From the NCBI GenBank assembly GCA_003260075.1, contig QLIY01000039.1, positions 1 to 64,000 on the forward strand: a stretch of DNA of 64,000 nt. The letters run 5' to 3'. Source of the stretch: Phallusia mammillata. Taxonomy: Eukaryota > Chordata > Ascidiacea > Phlebobranchia > Ascidiidae. This document shows, one piece after another, positions 22,301 through 35,800 of this stretch (its first letter is position 1; every line of letters begins with the position of its first letter). The notes under the pieces were generated by a model that ran no database searches, was not told the origin of the DNA, and was given only the letters and a program-made list of their open reading frames with translations. The position numbers and the translations under genes were made by a program.

Positions 22301-25300
22301 AATTATTTGAATGTACGCATATAACGTATTTGATATTTGAAAGCATACAACCTGGACCACTGTCGTTTAACTTACCGACTATTGCCGTGGTGTTGGATGT
22401 TTCACTAAACACAGGCTGATAGACAGCAGCAAGCCACATGGTAAAAGCAATCTGAAAAAATACAGTTTTAATTAAGCAGTTGGGAGCATATTTTCATTGA
22501 ATTCAGCGTTGTTAATCAGCTTGGAAAGGAGATTATGTTTTGCAAGGGAAAATTCTAAAGCAAATAAGCTACTTTTTTATAACTATTAATCAGAATAGCA
22601 TTTCAATGCCAATATAAAAACTGTGCTAAAAATCGTCCTACACCAACGGACTCTTAATTATTACAGGCAATTCCAGTTGGGGATAATATATGCTAAACTG
22701 AAGCTTTATATATCACATTGCATAACGAAAAACACAGACTGATCTAAGTGTACTGAAAGCTTCAGTTTAGTATATATATAAATATATATTAAAAGGTTAC
22801 AGTTTTAATTAAACAGTTGGTAGTAAACTTTCATTGAATTTAGCGTTGAGGTGTTTGGCAAAAATAAAAATATAACAACACGAATATAGATTCTGGAAAA
22901 AAACATTAGAATAAAAAAACGGAAAGATATTTTTTATACTTACAATAAATATCATAACGATAACGCCAAATTTAATCAGATCATTCAGAAGACCTTCAAT
23001 GATTATGGTCCACGGTCCGAATAAATAATGAAAACTAAAAACAAAATGTGTTGATTAATTATCTCAGCGTAACATTATAACAGAACAGGACCCAGAAAGG
23101 TATGTCATTATGTTACAAAGATTTCAATCTACGTTAAATTGTGAGATTAGAGTCGCAATTTCAAGTAATTGTGTTTTTGTTTGCTCTTAGGTTATGAAAG
23201 CCGGCTATAATATTACAGTTTTGTCTTGGGGGGGGGGTCTCAGCGTAACATTATAACAGAACAGGACCCAGAAAGCTATGTCATTATGTTACAAAGATTT
23301 CAATCTACGTTAAGTTAAAGGTGAATTGTGGGATTAGAGTCGCAATTTCAAGTAATTGTGTGTTTTTTTGCTCTTAGGTTATGAAAGCCGGCTATAATAT
23401 TACAGTTTTGTCTTTTGTTAGCCTAATATTTGTAAAGCAAGCGAAAGTTTCAGCTATACACCAAAGGGCCTCATTTTAATTTTCTACCTTGTTGAAATTA
23501 ATAAGAAATTTTTCCTTATAATTTAGTATGTAAAATGTGTGGTGTATATTATAAAATCAGGAGTCACCAGAGACTCAGTACGAGAAATGGAGACAACACT
23601 CGCATACAATAACAGGCTGAAAATTCTAATTTTGCATTTTTTACAGTTTGGAATAAAATAAAAAAAAAAACTTACAGGCGCTTACCTTAAAAATTCAAGA
23701 AATTGCACAAAAGCGAAGGTCATGGCCGCGGAAAGAAATATATTTCGCACATAAATGATTTGCAATCTCACATCCAGATTGCTAAAGGGAAAACCAATCG
23801 CAATGATATGAACCACTATCGCCATGGCACATAGCACCAACACAATCGTTCGTATCTGCAGAATAGAGAAAACTGTCTCAAAATGGCCAAGCAACCACTT
23901 GGGAACCAAAGTGATGTCGGCTCAGTGTCACAGTATCACTGTAAAAGAATCGAGTCAATAAATGATAAGCTGCAGACAGTGCACACGGCTTTTAAGCCTG
24001 TTACTCCCTACAAACTGAAGTGCCGTTGGATGGCTACACTATCCAACATGGCCAATCTCTCGTCACCAGCTGCACTGATGAGACCTTATAGGTCGAGTTT
24101 AAAAAAAACAAAAAAAAACAAAAAAACAAACAAAAACAGTGTGCATTGTCTGCAGCTTATCATTTTTTGGCGCGATGCTTTTACAAAGGCGATTCAATTT
24201 TCTCACAGTAGTACAAATTAATTTGCCAACGAGAACATGTAAAAAAGGGTATTTTCAAAAAATATCTCAATCGCATTTTGCCAAGAATGCCGTAACACAA
24301 AGAAGGTCAAACAAAAGCTTTTACTTTAACAAAATGGAAAACTTACCCTGGCTATCCCAGTTCGTCCTCCAGGTCCAGTTATTTCGTTGACCAACACACC
24401 GGACATCCAAACTAGTAGAAGCCATTCGTTCCATTCTGGTATTAAATCACCTTGATTATAGATCGGAGTAATTGGAATAGCTACTGTCGCCACAAACAGT
24501 CCCACCTTTAGATAAAAACAAATGCTGTAAATGTATAGGTACCCCATGTAGTAAAATATTGACAATATCTGGTAAAAGTTTCATTTAAAATAGGGAAAAG
24601 ATATAATCGTGTTTAATGTTAAATTTTTTTGTAAAACTAGTTTTTATGTTGGGATATCCACCCAATTGGTCAGGGAATTTTATAAACTAGAAGATCTTTT
24701 ACAAAACAAAAACTTTCCTATTTATTGCAAAAAAAACTGGTACACGGTTTCAGTTTAATGACACACCGTAAAGCCAGTAGAATGAAAAAAATTTTAAGCG
24801 GAGGCTAAAACAACCAAAGATGCGGTGAGTTTTGAACTAAATACCCTAGTTTTTTCGCATTCAATGTTCTTCTCACCATGTAAAAGTGGCTGACGAGAGA
24901 AACGATGAACTTTATGATGGGAATTCGGCTCAAACGGACGTGAAAGGGAAGAGCAAGAAAGAGCCAAAGAGGAGGAAAAAAGACAATTGCGAAAAAGAGA
25001 AGAGCAAATTTCCAGTCAGCCCAGTTCAAGTTGCCAACCTGCAACATAATGTCAAGTCACGAATAGTCGTGAAATTAACAAGCTGCCCAGAAACACAATC
25101 AACCGATGTTAAAGCGTGAAAATATATACAGAAACTTGGATGCATTAATGTATTAGTAAGCTGCAAATAGTAAAAACTGTCTTGTCACCAGCTGTACTGA
25201 TGAGACCTTATAAGTGATAAAGTGTACACCAGGGCTGTCAAACAAGTGGCACGCAGAGCATTTGAAAATGGCACTCGAGCTTTGCAAACATTCAAATGGT

Positions 25301-26805
25301 AAATATTATAGGATTTGTCACGCAACCAACATTTTGGCGATTTTCTTGAGTTTAATAAACAATTTTACTTGCATTTGACGACATAAGATTTACGTATTTG
25401 ACAATTCCTAAGGTTCTACATAACCAAAATTCGCACGGCGGTTTTCGAGTTGGACACCACTAGTGTACACGGGGGGGGGGTTTGACAATTCCTAAGGTTC
25501 TACATGACCAAAATTCGCACGGCGGTTTTCGAGTTGGACACCACTAGTGTACACTGCCTGTAGCTTACTTATCAATTAATGGCTTTAATTTTTTTTTACT
25601 CATATAGTAACATTAAGCAGACACCAATTACAAAGGCCAAGCAGTTGCTGTAGTTTATAGCCAGTTGTGGCATCGAACAGATTTGGTGGGGCATTGTTTT
25701 TTAGCCTGGTAATACCAACAAACGAACTTGGCAACCTACGGGTCTCATCAGTGTGAACTGTCTGCAGCTTATTGGAAATATATACTTGGTCAAATAAAAA
25801 AGCCAGTAATTTTGGGCTATTAATGTTTTTAACTTCAGTTGACTACATTTTAATTCTTACCCAGACATCAGACAAATATTTTTGAACTGCGGGATGCGCA
25901 ATCACATTTTTCTGCTCACAGTCGATTAAAACGTCGAGGAATGGAGTCGATTTGCGATCGGTTGCTTTTAGGATATCGTTTGCACCGTTGTTGGCGCTGT
26001 AGAGCACAAATTGTTATATCTATGGCACATTTACTTGTATGTTTTAATGCAAGGTTGTTGCGATTTAATGTATCTGCTTTTCCATTTTTTTTATTTACTG
26101 TATCAATTTATTTAGGATGGTAATAAATATTTTCAGACATTTTGAAAAAAATGGACGGCATGCACATTGTTAATGCAATACTATTGGTTGCATTTGTGGG
26201 CTAAATGGCCAAAATCAATATGACCTCTAAAAAAAACTTCATGGTATTGGTAATTTTTGGTCGTGTCAAAAAATGTCTTGTATACACTTGTCAATGTAAT
26301 ATAATAGGGTGCATTGTGGGAAAAATGTCATCATCAAAATGACCTCTAAAATAACAAAAAAAATCAGAAACTCTTTAATAGACCTTTCTTAGGATTTAGT
26401 ACCAGGTTGGTAAAAACTGATCAAACACTCCTTTATCAAAACAAACCTGCATATTTCCAGCAAATCCACCGCTAAATTCTCGCAATAGTTTGAACATTCC
26501 ACAAGATTTTTTGCTTGCTCTTTTTCCCGGTTACTGGAAATCATAAAAGCCCGGGACAATTTGGCAGCAGTATCAATTGGAGCAGCTGAAGCAAGGACAA
26601 ATTCTTCCAAGATGTCCATGTTCTTCGTCTGGGCCTCTTCAGCAGTCATAGGGGTCCTTGCTCTGGATGACCCACCCATGGCACTCTGTGGTCTGGCCTT
26701 TTTGGCTGGAGATTTAGCGACCAGCATAAGATCACAGACGAATGATTTTTCGTTGATTAACTTGGAAGTGTCGTGGTCGCATTTGAGTAGGAAACTTACA
26801 ACATT
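19391..26805 (-). CDS. TRPN1: TRPN linker, channel domain and C-terminal tail, 12 exons
   Basis: Exons in coding order: 26447-26805, 25861-25996, 24877-25038, 24347-24505, 23686-23855, 22944-23034, 22376-22451, 21365-21594, 21102-21237, 20914-21045, 20324-20464, 19391-19591. The linker includes STPFLDVLIDCEQKNVIAHP, typical of the family. Hydrophobic segments are in 24877 (ALLFFAIVFFPPLWLFLAL), 24347, 23686 (two), 22944/22376 and 21365 (S6). The 20324 exon contains VVDWAVIRQKYW, shared with NOMPC tails. The last exon ends in YDDAGGYIGR and a TGA stop. All borders are GT/AG except for the ambiguous donor at 21102. Confidence 0.92.
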
Positions 26806-29800
26806 CTACAATCAGAAATCAATTGTAAATATTGACCAGTATTGGAAAGAAATTGATTTATGTGCAAGCTTTAGTAAGTTGGAATAAGGTAAAATTTTTA
26901 AAGACAGATTTTCTCACGACACACTCAACTGAACTTCTGCTAAACCAGTATAGGCCTTTTTTGCAATAAAGGGTCTGTTTATCCCCAAAAAATAGTTTTC
27001 CTATGTGTCAGCGCAGGTATTTGTCATATATTAATGTTACAGTATCAGACAATATTCTGCCAGTACTTTGTTTTAAGGAGCGCAGTCTCAAGTCTTTTGA
27101 TTAATTTTTGCTAAACTACAAGAAATTAAAACAAATTTTCAAGTCGCTTGCCTTAATTAGTTGCCTAACTCGAAATTGTAATGCTGCATTATTTGTATCT
27201 GCACACACGCCTTTTTCAGCTGACATAATGCGCTATGGTGACAGCGTTTAAAAAATGTCTTCATATCCAACAAACGTTGAAGAAAGTCTTTTGAACACTT
27301 ACGTAATGTCGTGACGATGCAGCAAACTGAATTGGAATTCTCTTGTCCTGTTTAGTTTCGTGTTTCGTCGAAGCTCCAGTCTCACTTAATAGTTTCACCA
27401 TCTTCAATGAGCCGGACTTGGCAGCAAGATGCAAAGGCGTCAAACCGTTCTAAATCAATAGTAAACCATTAAATTCAAAGTCCACAGTACACCATCTAGA
27501 AGAGGCGTTATTTCGAATCAAACCACTCTCCCATGTATTTCCTTATGCAGCAGACAGATAAAAAATATTTATCTAACGGTGGGATTCGAATCCACGAAAG
27601 GAGCCTTTTAAGGGCTGGCGTTCAAGCAAATGAGCGGAATTGTTTATGTCAGTTGAATATTGTACCACATACATTATTGCCTTTTGCGTATGCTGGATAT
27701 GTTTGTAAAGTTGTTTCACGACGACAAGCTATGTTTGCAGTGCTTATTTTACGGTTTATCTGTGATATATCTGGATTTAAACAGAAAGCAAAGCAAAAAT
27801 GGGAGACACACAACCTTTTCGACTACGCTTTTCCAGTAGTATATATGAGCCTTAAAGAAAGGTAATAGCCAACACTAACCTTAAAAAAAACAAGAATTTT
27901 GTTCATATGTTTTGCAACATGACAGGGAAATACAAACTATTGAAAATTTAGTTTTCAAAATAAATTTTTTACTGACCTTATCTGGCACATCAATATCAGC
28001 GCCTTGTCCTATGAGCAGAGCCGCCATCTCCAAGTGGCCGTAAGCAGCAGCATAATGCAAACAAGTAAATCCCTTTGCGTCAACGCATTTCAACTGGGAA
28101 ATTGATTTGCTGAGGAGAAGACCCACTACATCTACGTAACCACTGTTGGCCGCTAGATGGAGTGGTGTTGCTTTCTAAAATTATAGATCAGGTTTTATGA
28201 AAAATGAGGGCGGGAACTTGGCCGAATGGTCCGGTGCGCCTGACCCACACACAGACATAAAAAAAACTGATTAAATTCGCATCTGGAAGTGTCATGGATT
28301 CGAACCCCGAGAAATTTTTTTATGAAAAGATAGTTATTATTTAGCTGTAAAAATAGAATGTTTGGTCGAATAAGCATTATAATTCATCATAAACGATGAC
28401 GCCACATATGTGTAAAACCAACAAAAAGCTTTAATGAATGCATCAACTTTAGTATTCTGATATACTTCTCATTACATTCCTAAACCGGGACGTGAAAGAG
28501 GTTATACGCAATGTTTATGACGTCAAACTCACTGAAGTATCTAAAACGCAGTGGTAATATTGTGGTGAAAAAAACACACGAGAAATATGTTCTTAAAACG
28601 GATAAACTGGCGCCGTGGTTTCACAGTTTAATTTACGGTGTTGTGTTGAAAATGCATATTTTTACCTGCACAACTGTCGAAGCTTCCACACTCACTCCTG
28701 GGTAGTTAAGAATCATTCGAACCAGGTTTACATGACCAGACTGGGAGGCGAGATGAAGGGGAGTGAAACCGTACTGTGTGTGGAAATGGGATGTTTGTTT
28801 CATGCACAGACATTGTCAGTGCAATTTAAGTTACTTTACGTCAAAGAAATTGAAGTGTATAAGCTACGTACTACAAAGTGTGAACCATCGAAACGTCTCA
28901 AAAATTTGGGAGAGACCATAAACGGATTACACTTGAGTGTTTGGAAAAAAACTCGTATGTGGTTGATGCAAAAGCATGCAAAATACATAAGCCTGCAAAA
29001 ACATAAACTTACGTCTCTTGTGGCGTCTTTGGATCCCTCTACTTTTATTCCTGGTTGTTGACTCGCCTCTGCGGCCCGAATTCGATGCAGCATCTCCCGA
29101 GTGAAGTCTTCCTGTTGGCATAACGAAAATATGTCAAAAACACGCGATTTTCAACTTTTTTGAACTGCTTTAGCAGTGCTTGGAGCTATGCCTTGGAAAT
29201 GGGAATGCTTGGAAGACCGGCTGATGCGGCCTGACGCTTTGAAAAGGCCTACCGTGCTATGATTTACATTCGAGCGTGTCGTTGTCGCTGGTCTGCATGA
29301 ACACTTCAGGGCTAATCCCAGTAATAAACAAACGTCCACCCTAGCTGATTGTACCTCACATGAAATTTTATCCCTTAATGTGGCTGTTGCCTCATTGGTT
29401 TTCAAGCGTAATTGCAACAATATTTTAAATAGGGAATACAAAACCTAAACACAGATGTTAGAAACACGAGTAGGGCAAAAAGACACGTTTCGAAAAATGT
29501 CTAAACTTATCTTGTCAACGTGTTATAAACAAATCAATGCCTTACATTTCCAGATTGTGTTGCAACATGTAGAACGTTGAAACCTGTCTTAGAACTGACA
29601 GTTTGCCACAAACTGCTTAAAGGCAAATTCATCTTCGCTTCAATCTTCTCCTTGTTGCTCACAATCACTTCAATGATATTTGAATGACCGTGTTTTGCGC
29701 TGAGATGTAAAGCATTCATTCCTTCCTGAAAAGAAAACCCATATATGACACGTTTTTCGGTAATTTTGCGAAAAGTACCCATTTTTTATACGTATTTGTA

Positions 29801-32800
29801 ATCTATTTTAAGACTAAAAAACAAAAATATTTTTTTTTATTTACTGTAGGGAACTATGCCGTAACAAATATACGTAAAAAGCCACAGCTTTACTGTTTAG
29901 GTATGTGCTCTGGCAATAAACAGTCATATTCCCGAGTCTTTAATATTCTTTAATATAAGTGCAGTAAAATTGGACATTTAGAAAAAGTCCTTAAAATGTT
30001 AACAGAACGTTCAGCCAGACAAACGTATTTAAGTTTAATTCTCACATAATACAAGTGTATATACAGTAGGCATAGTTAAACTATACCACATACCGAATCT
30101 TCGTCCATTAGATTTGCTCCGTTCAGAATAAGTTCCTGAACAACTTCTGCGTGACCTTTGCTCGCCGCTAGGTGGAGCGCCGTGGAATTCGATGTCTGAA
30201 AAAGAAACGAAAATTTATTACAAAATTGGGCGAATCTTGGCCGAATGGTCTGGCGCGCCTGATCCATATACAGACAAAAAAACAGATCGGGATTCGTCCC
30301 CGGGAGTGTCCTGGGTTCGAACCCCGAGAAAAAAAAGTATTACAAAATTTTATTACAAGTCTAAAAAATAAACAAAAAAACCTGGTGTGATACAATCCCT
30401 TAATACAAAATTTAATATTCACTTTATTTATAGAAAGAATAAATCCACGGACTTGCAATAAAACAGGCAACTCGACGGCGGACTCATTTATTGTGAGCAT
30501 AACGTATTCAGGCGTTGCCCACCCACCGAGGATAAATATGAAACAAACAATAAATGACACTTACAGAGTTGGTGGCAGTAGTAACGCTCTCCTTGTTAGA
30601 GTTTAGCAATTCATGAATGACAGCCACGCTGCCCTTGGAAGCAGCAATGTGAGCACAAGTCCATCCGCTCTTGTTCGCTTTTGTCACAAGATCACGTCGG
30701 TGGCCAAGAAACATTTTCACAACGTTTGAGTGATCGTTTTCGGCGGCCAAGTGCAAAGGCGTCTGGCCATCCTGGGTTTAAGTGAATTTTAAAAAGTCAG
30801 AAAATTTTCTAATGTTACATCCAAAAATAGCAAAAGATCTGAAGAAAACATGAGCGTAAAAATTGTAATTTAATGAAACAGTGTCAAAAAGTCTATGCTT
30901 TTGCCAAAATTTCTTCTAAAATGTTCTCGATACACTAGTAGTTTCAACTGATAAGTAACAATTAATACCGTAAAATGATCGAAATCACTACGCCCTTCTT
31001 TTTTGCATTAGGTAAGTTATAAATCACATAGGATAAGGTATATCTTAAAAAACATCATTCATCACTCACGTTATCTACAGCTTCTACATCCGCTCCAGCA
31101 GCAAGGGGGGGGGGTTACGCCCTTCTTTTTTGCATTTGGTAAGTTATAAATCACATAGGTATATCTTAAAAAACATTATTCATCACTCACGTTATCTACA
31201 GCTTCTACATCCGCTCCAGCAGCAAGTAATGTGTGACAGACGTCAATCATTCCATCCTCAGCAGCTTTGTGGAGCGGGGTTTTCTTGTCCTGCATAAAAT
31301 CAAATAAATAAAGCATTTAGTTACATGCAAGTGTTCGTTAACCCACAGTCAGTACAGATCGAACAGAAACGCACAACACAATGTAAAAGAAGGTGAATAG
31401 TATAGCAGGTATTGTGTTGAAATTGGTCATTTGCATCTCTCTGAATCACCGTTCAACCTTCAGTTAGAACTTAGTTGAAAAACAAAACACTTAAATAGAC
31501 TAACATATTTAATACAAACCTATTTCAAATTTAAACATTACAAAAAATGTCGACATACTGGATTTTATGTTTAATAAAAAGATTTTTATAGCAGCAAACC
31601 GATTAATTATCTAACTTCGAGAACTTTAGGGTTCGAAAAAGCCAAGTAAAACCATCGCAAGTATTTTAGATTCACATTTTAAAAACGCCCAAAAAAGCAA
31701 ATTTTTTTTCAGTAAAATAGTTGTAAAAAATAATGTTCGTCATTTGTCACAATGCGCATTTTCACAATGTTTATCTTTTTTATCTACTTCAAAAACAAAG
31801 CACCCACCAGACTCAGCGCATCAATAGAAGCTTTTTGGTCGGTTCCCATTGGTTTCAAGAGATTTTGTGCCAGTTTGTTATAACCACGTTGTGCAGCAAG
31901 ATGTAATGGAGTCAATCCTAACTTTGTCTTAGCATTTACGAACGCCTTCTTTCTGATCAACATATCCGCGATCACGTGATGTCCGTTTTCTGCCGCTAGG
32001 TGGAGCGCTGCCTTGCCATTCTGTAAAATTTCAACATGGAGCGAATTTAAAGCTTTCAAGAGACGGGTTTAAACTTAAGACATCAAATGTTTAGCTCTTC
32101 CGACTTAATTAAACTTAATTAAATAGGCCCTGCAGTGATGCGGGTAAAATATGACCAAATAGTTGCTTTTTTGTTACAGTTTAGGCAAGAGATTTTGGAC
32201 CACAACGAACACAGGGGTGCATTCATAGGGGTTCACCAAAATACTAAGGGGTCATAAGGGTTCACCCAAAAGGAAAAGGAAATTTTCAAGGAAACAAGGA
32301 AATTGTTTCATTGTAAACTGCAAAATAGATCTTTCGTTACCTCATCAAAAACGTCAACTCTTGCGCTGTGCTGAAGTAAAATATCCACAGAACTTTCGTG
32401 TCCTTCGTCACTGGCAAATAACAACGGAGACCAACCGTTCTGTAACAAAAGTAAAAAAATGTCATTACAGTGCTTTTCAGGTTTTATTCGGAGCCCTTTT
32501 TAAGACTGACTTGTTAAGGATAAAAAACGGGTAAATAAATTTGTATATTTAACCACTATAATCGAGCTTGTTATTAACAGATCAAAAAATTCTTTAACGC
32601 TGTTTTTTTTGGGGGATGAGTGCTTTAGATAAAAATAAAATTTAAAGTGATCTGAACAGCACGAAACTTCGTAGTTCGTTTTGCCACATTGGCACCTCAA
32701 ACCATTCATAAATTGATTTTTGACTGACGGTTTTGATATAACCCATAAAGCAGTGTACTTGCAATGACAGTTTACCGATTTTTAACGTATAGTTTTTTTT

Positions 32801-35800
32801 TTCAACATTGCTTCCCAAGATTGCGTTGTTCAGGCGACTTACCTTAGCCTGCCTATTAATCATACTCGGCATCTTCTGATGATTTTTGCTGATAAATTCA
32901 AGTAACATGCGAAGAGATTTTTCGTTGCCAGCTCTTGCACAATAATGTAGCGGTGTTTCCTGCAAATAACATCACCACTAAGTTTACTATGTCTGCTTGT
33001 TGCTTAAAGTAGGTATTGCGCAATTGTTCGAAGATGATGCAACACTGTCGAAATACTACGGCATAGGCAAGAAAATTCAGCTCAACACAACATGAGCTTT
33101 AGGTAACGTACGATACTAAGTCCTGCTAAAGTTTTTTTTCCTGTTGGCAAATCTAAATTAATGTCATATTTGATGTATTTCAGTAAAGAGGAAAACAAAA
33201 AAGAAGAAAAATAATTAAAGAACCTTCTGGAAAGAGACCTTTAAAAAACTTATATTCACCAATGTCCTTGCATGGATGTATGGACATATTAAATATTAAT
33301 GGCCATCTTTTTTACGAAAAAGGTTTCATACTTAAGACGTGATTTAATCTCGATAAGCAGTACTTCGGTTTATAAAATTTAGGACAACTGTTTGTTGATT
33401 AACATAATTGTCGTTGTTAATTAACTTTAAAAAATGAATTTGACCTCTCCTAAAGCCGGGATAAAATGTCATTAAAAGGCCATTGTCAACTTCGCTGGTT
33501 GTATGAACACTTCAGACATAAATGGCGAAGATCCTATTGGGAAACAATTTCAAATCTTATACAAACCTGTGTATAGGTTGTGCAGAAATTCACATCCCCG
33601 CCATACTGCAGCAAGTGTGTTACAATCTTTACTTCCTCGTTGGGAAAATGAGCTTGGTCCTCTGTTAACTCGGCAGCCAAGTGCATCGGTGTAACGCCCT
33701 CCTACAGAACGTATGAAAATGATTTGTCAAGTTTTTTTTTTCAGTCGTAAACAAGGACAGAAATGAATAAAATCGACTTAAGGTTACAAAACGCTTTCAA
33801 ATGCTTGTGATTGACCCAACGCATTTACAGCAAGATTTAAAACGCTTTCAAATGAACAAACCAACAATGAATGAAACTCTTACTCCGCAAGTTTTGAAGT
33901 TATAAATTTTACTTTGCAAATATATCCGGTTTTACAAATTTAACTTTTGGGGAGACCGTAAATGAACTGCTGGGTCAACCGGTTCAGAATTTCGGAGCAT
34001 CAAAACTGAAGGATCAAAACATTTCAAAAATATCTTTATCTTTCTTGATCAAACGGGTGGAACAAACCAGTGCTATAAACAAAAAAGAAGAAAAAAAGCA
34101 CGAAAAAATGTTCCATCAAGAAATTAGGTTTAAAAACCTCTAAACTTCTTAACTTCTATCGCTAATTCCCCCCAGAAAAAAATCCAAAACTCCCAGAATT
34201 GGATGATACTACTTATGTTAAAAAGCTCTAATTTAACCTACATAACATAATTAACTATCCATCATACCGAACCCATTTCTCAGAAAACACGGCCTTAAGC
34301 GTGGGAAACCGGGTTTTATTTCAGAGAAACCATTCTTTACTTACACTGTTTTCCATGTTAACGCACATTGTGGCTTCATATCTGGAATATTTCGATTCGA
34401 GGAAGTCGATCATGTTGTATACGATCTCCCACCGACAATGTCGAACAGCAAGATGCAAGGCATTCTCCCCTGACTAAAACAACAGAGAATGATTTACGTT
34501 GTTGATATATTATACACGTTTTGAAATGGAGGAAATAGGTCAAATTTTTGGTGTCTGGTAATTTTTTAAGAGAACATTTTGTAGTGTGGTTATTTCGTCA
34601 CAGGGAATTTCGTCGCTAGGTAATTTATCACAAGAAAGTTTCATGACCTGAGAGTATTTCGTTACTTGGAAAATGCTTTCCATTCTTTGTTAAGAAAGTT
34701 TCATCGTATACTAATTTCATTTCATGGTAATTTTATTGCAGAAAATTTCATCGCAGAAAGTTTTATCGCATGGTGATTTCATCGCAGAAAGTTTCTTGCA
34801 AGAAATTTCGGTTTAAAGTACATTGCGATTTCATTGCAATGCGATGAAATTACCACAATGAAATTACAACTAAACGAATTTTGATTCACTTAAAAGACGC
34901 AAGATGTACTTTCATTGGCTACTAGCGAGATTGATCTGTCTCAATTATCATCTTCTTAGTTATGAGTGTACATTTTGTATAGTGGTGATGTTTGAATGTT
35001 TTGAGTTAAAAAAAAACGAAAATTCAGGTTTTTAGTTTAAACATATACCAGGAACAACTATACGTCCAGTGCGACGGCTTGACCAACCCGGAAAAAAGAT
35101 TTAAAGTTGACTTTAAAATAAAATTTAATGTTGATTTAGGTCACTAGATATCAGATAGCATAATTCTACTGTATTATAGTGTAAACAAGCACTTAATGGT
35201 AGAGTGTGAAAAAGTGAATGTATAATGTTACAACGAGTGTTTTTTTGCCCTAAGTTTATTCATACCCCAAAATACAAACATCAAGACAAAATTCCGTTTC
35301 TACAAACCGATGATTGAGTTCGGGGGGGGGGTTGTTGCAACGAGTGTTTTTTTGCCCTAAGTTTATTCATACCAAAAAACACAAACATCAAGACAAAATT
35401 CCGTTTCTACAAACCGATGATTGAGTTCTCGAGTCTCCGCCTTCCTCCAGCAATAACCTGAATGATTTTAGATTTCCTTTCCTGGCCGCCATATGTACAG
35501 CGGTCTCACCGTCCTCTCTCGGACAATTTGCGTCAGCTCCCGATTTAATCAACATCTCAGCTACTTGTTCTCCTGTACAGCAATAACTTGTTGCATTGAA
35601 TCCCTTTGCCTTGAGTTTTCAAATTTAAGTTTTCATGAAACAACTTTTTTTTGATAACGCATGAAAGATTTTTTCCTGTAAGCTTTGCACGAATTCCGAA
35701 AGTGAGCACTTCTTTCTACGATGTACATACAAATGGATGCACGTTAAACACAACTTATTGGGCTTAAGCACGGATTACATTGCAGTTGTGATTAAATCTT

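Noticed and set aside
28205..28320. Possible Ser/Leu tRNA gene
   Set aside because: The layout is class II-like, but a near copy at 30227 shares the flanks, which points to a dispersed SINE.
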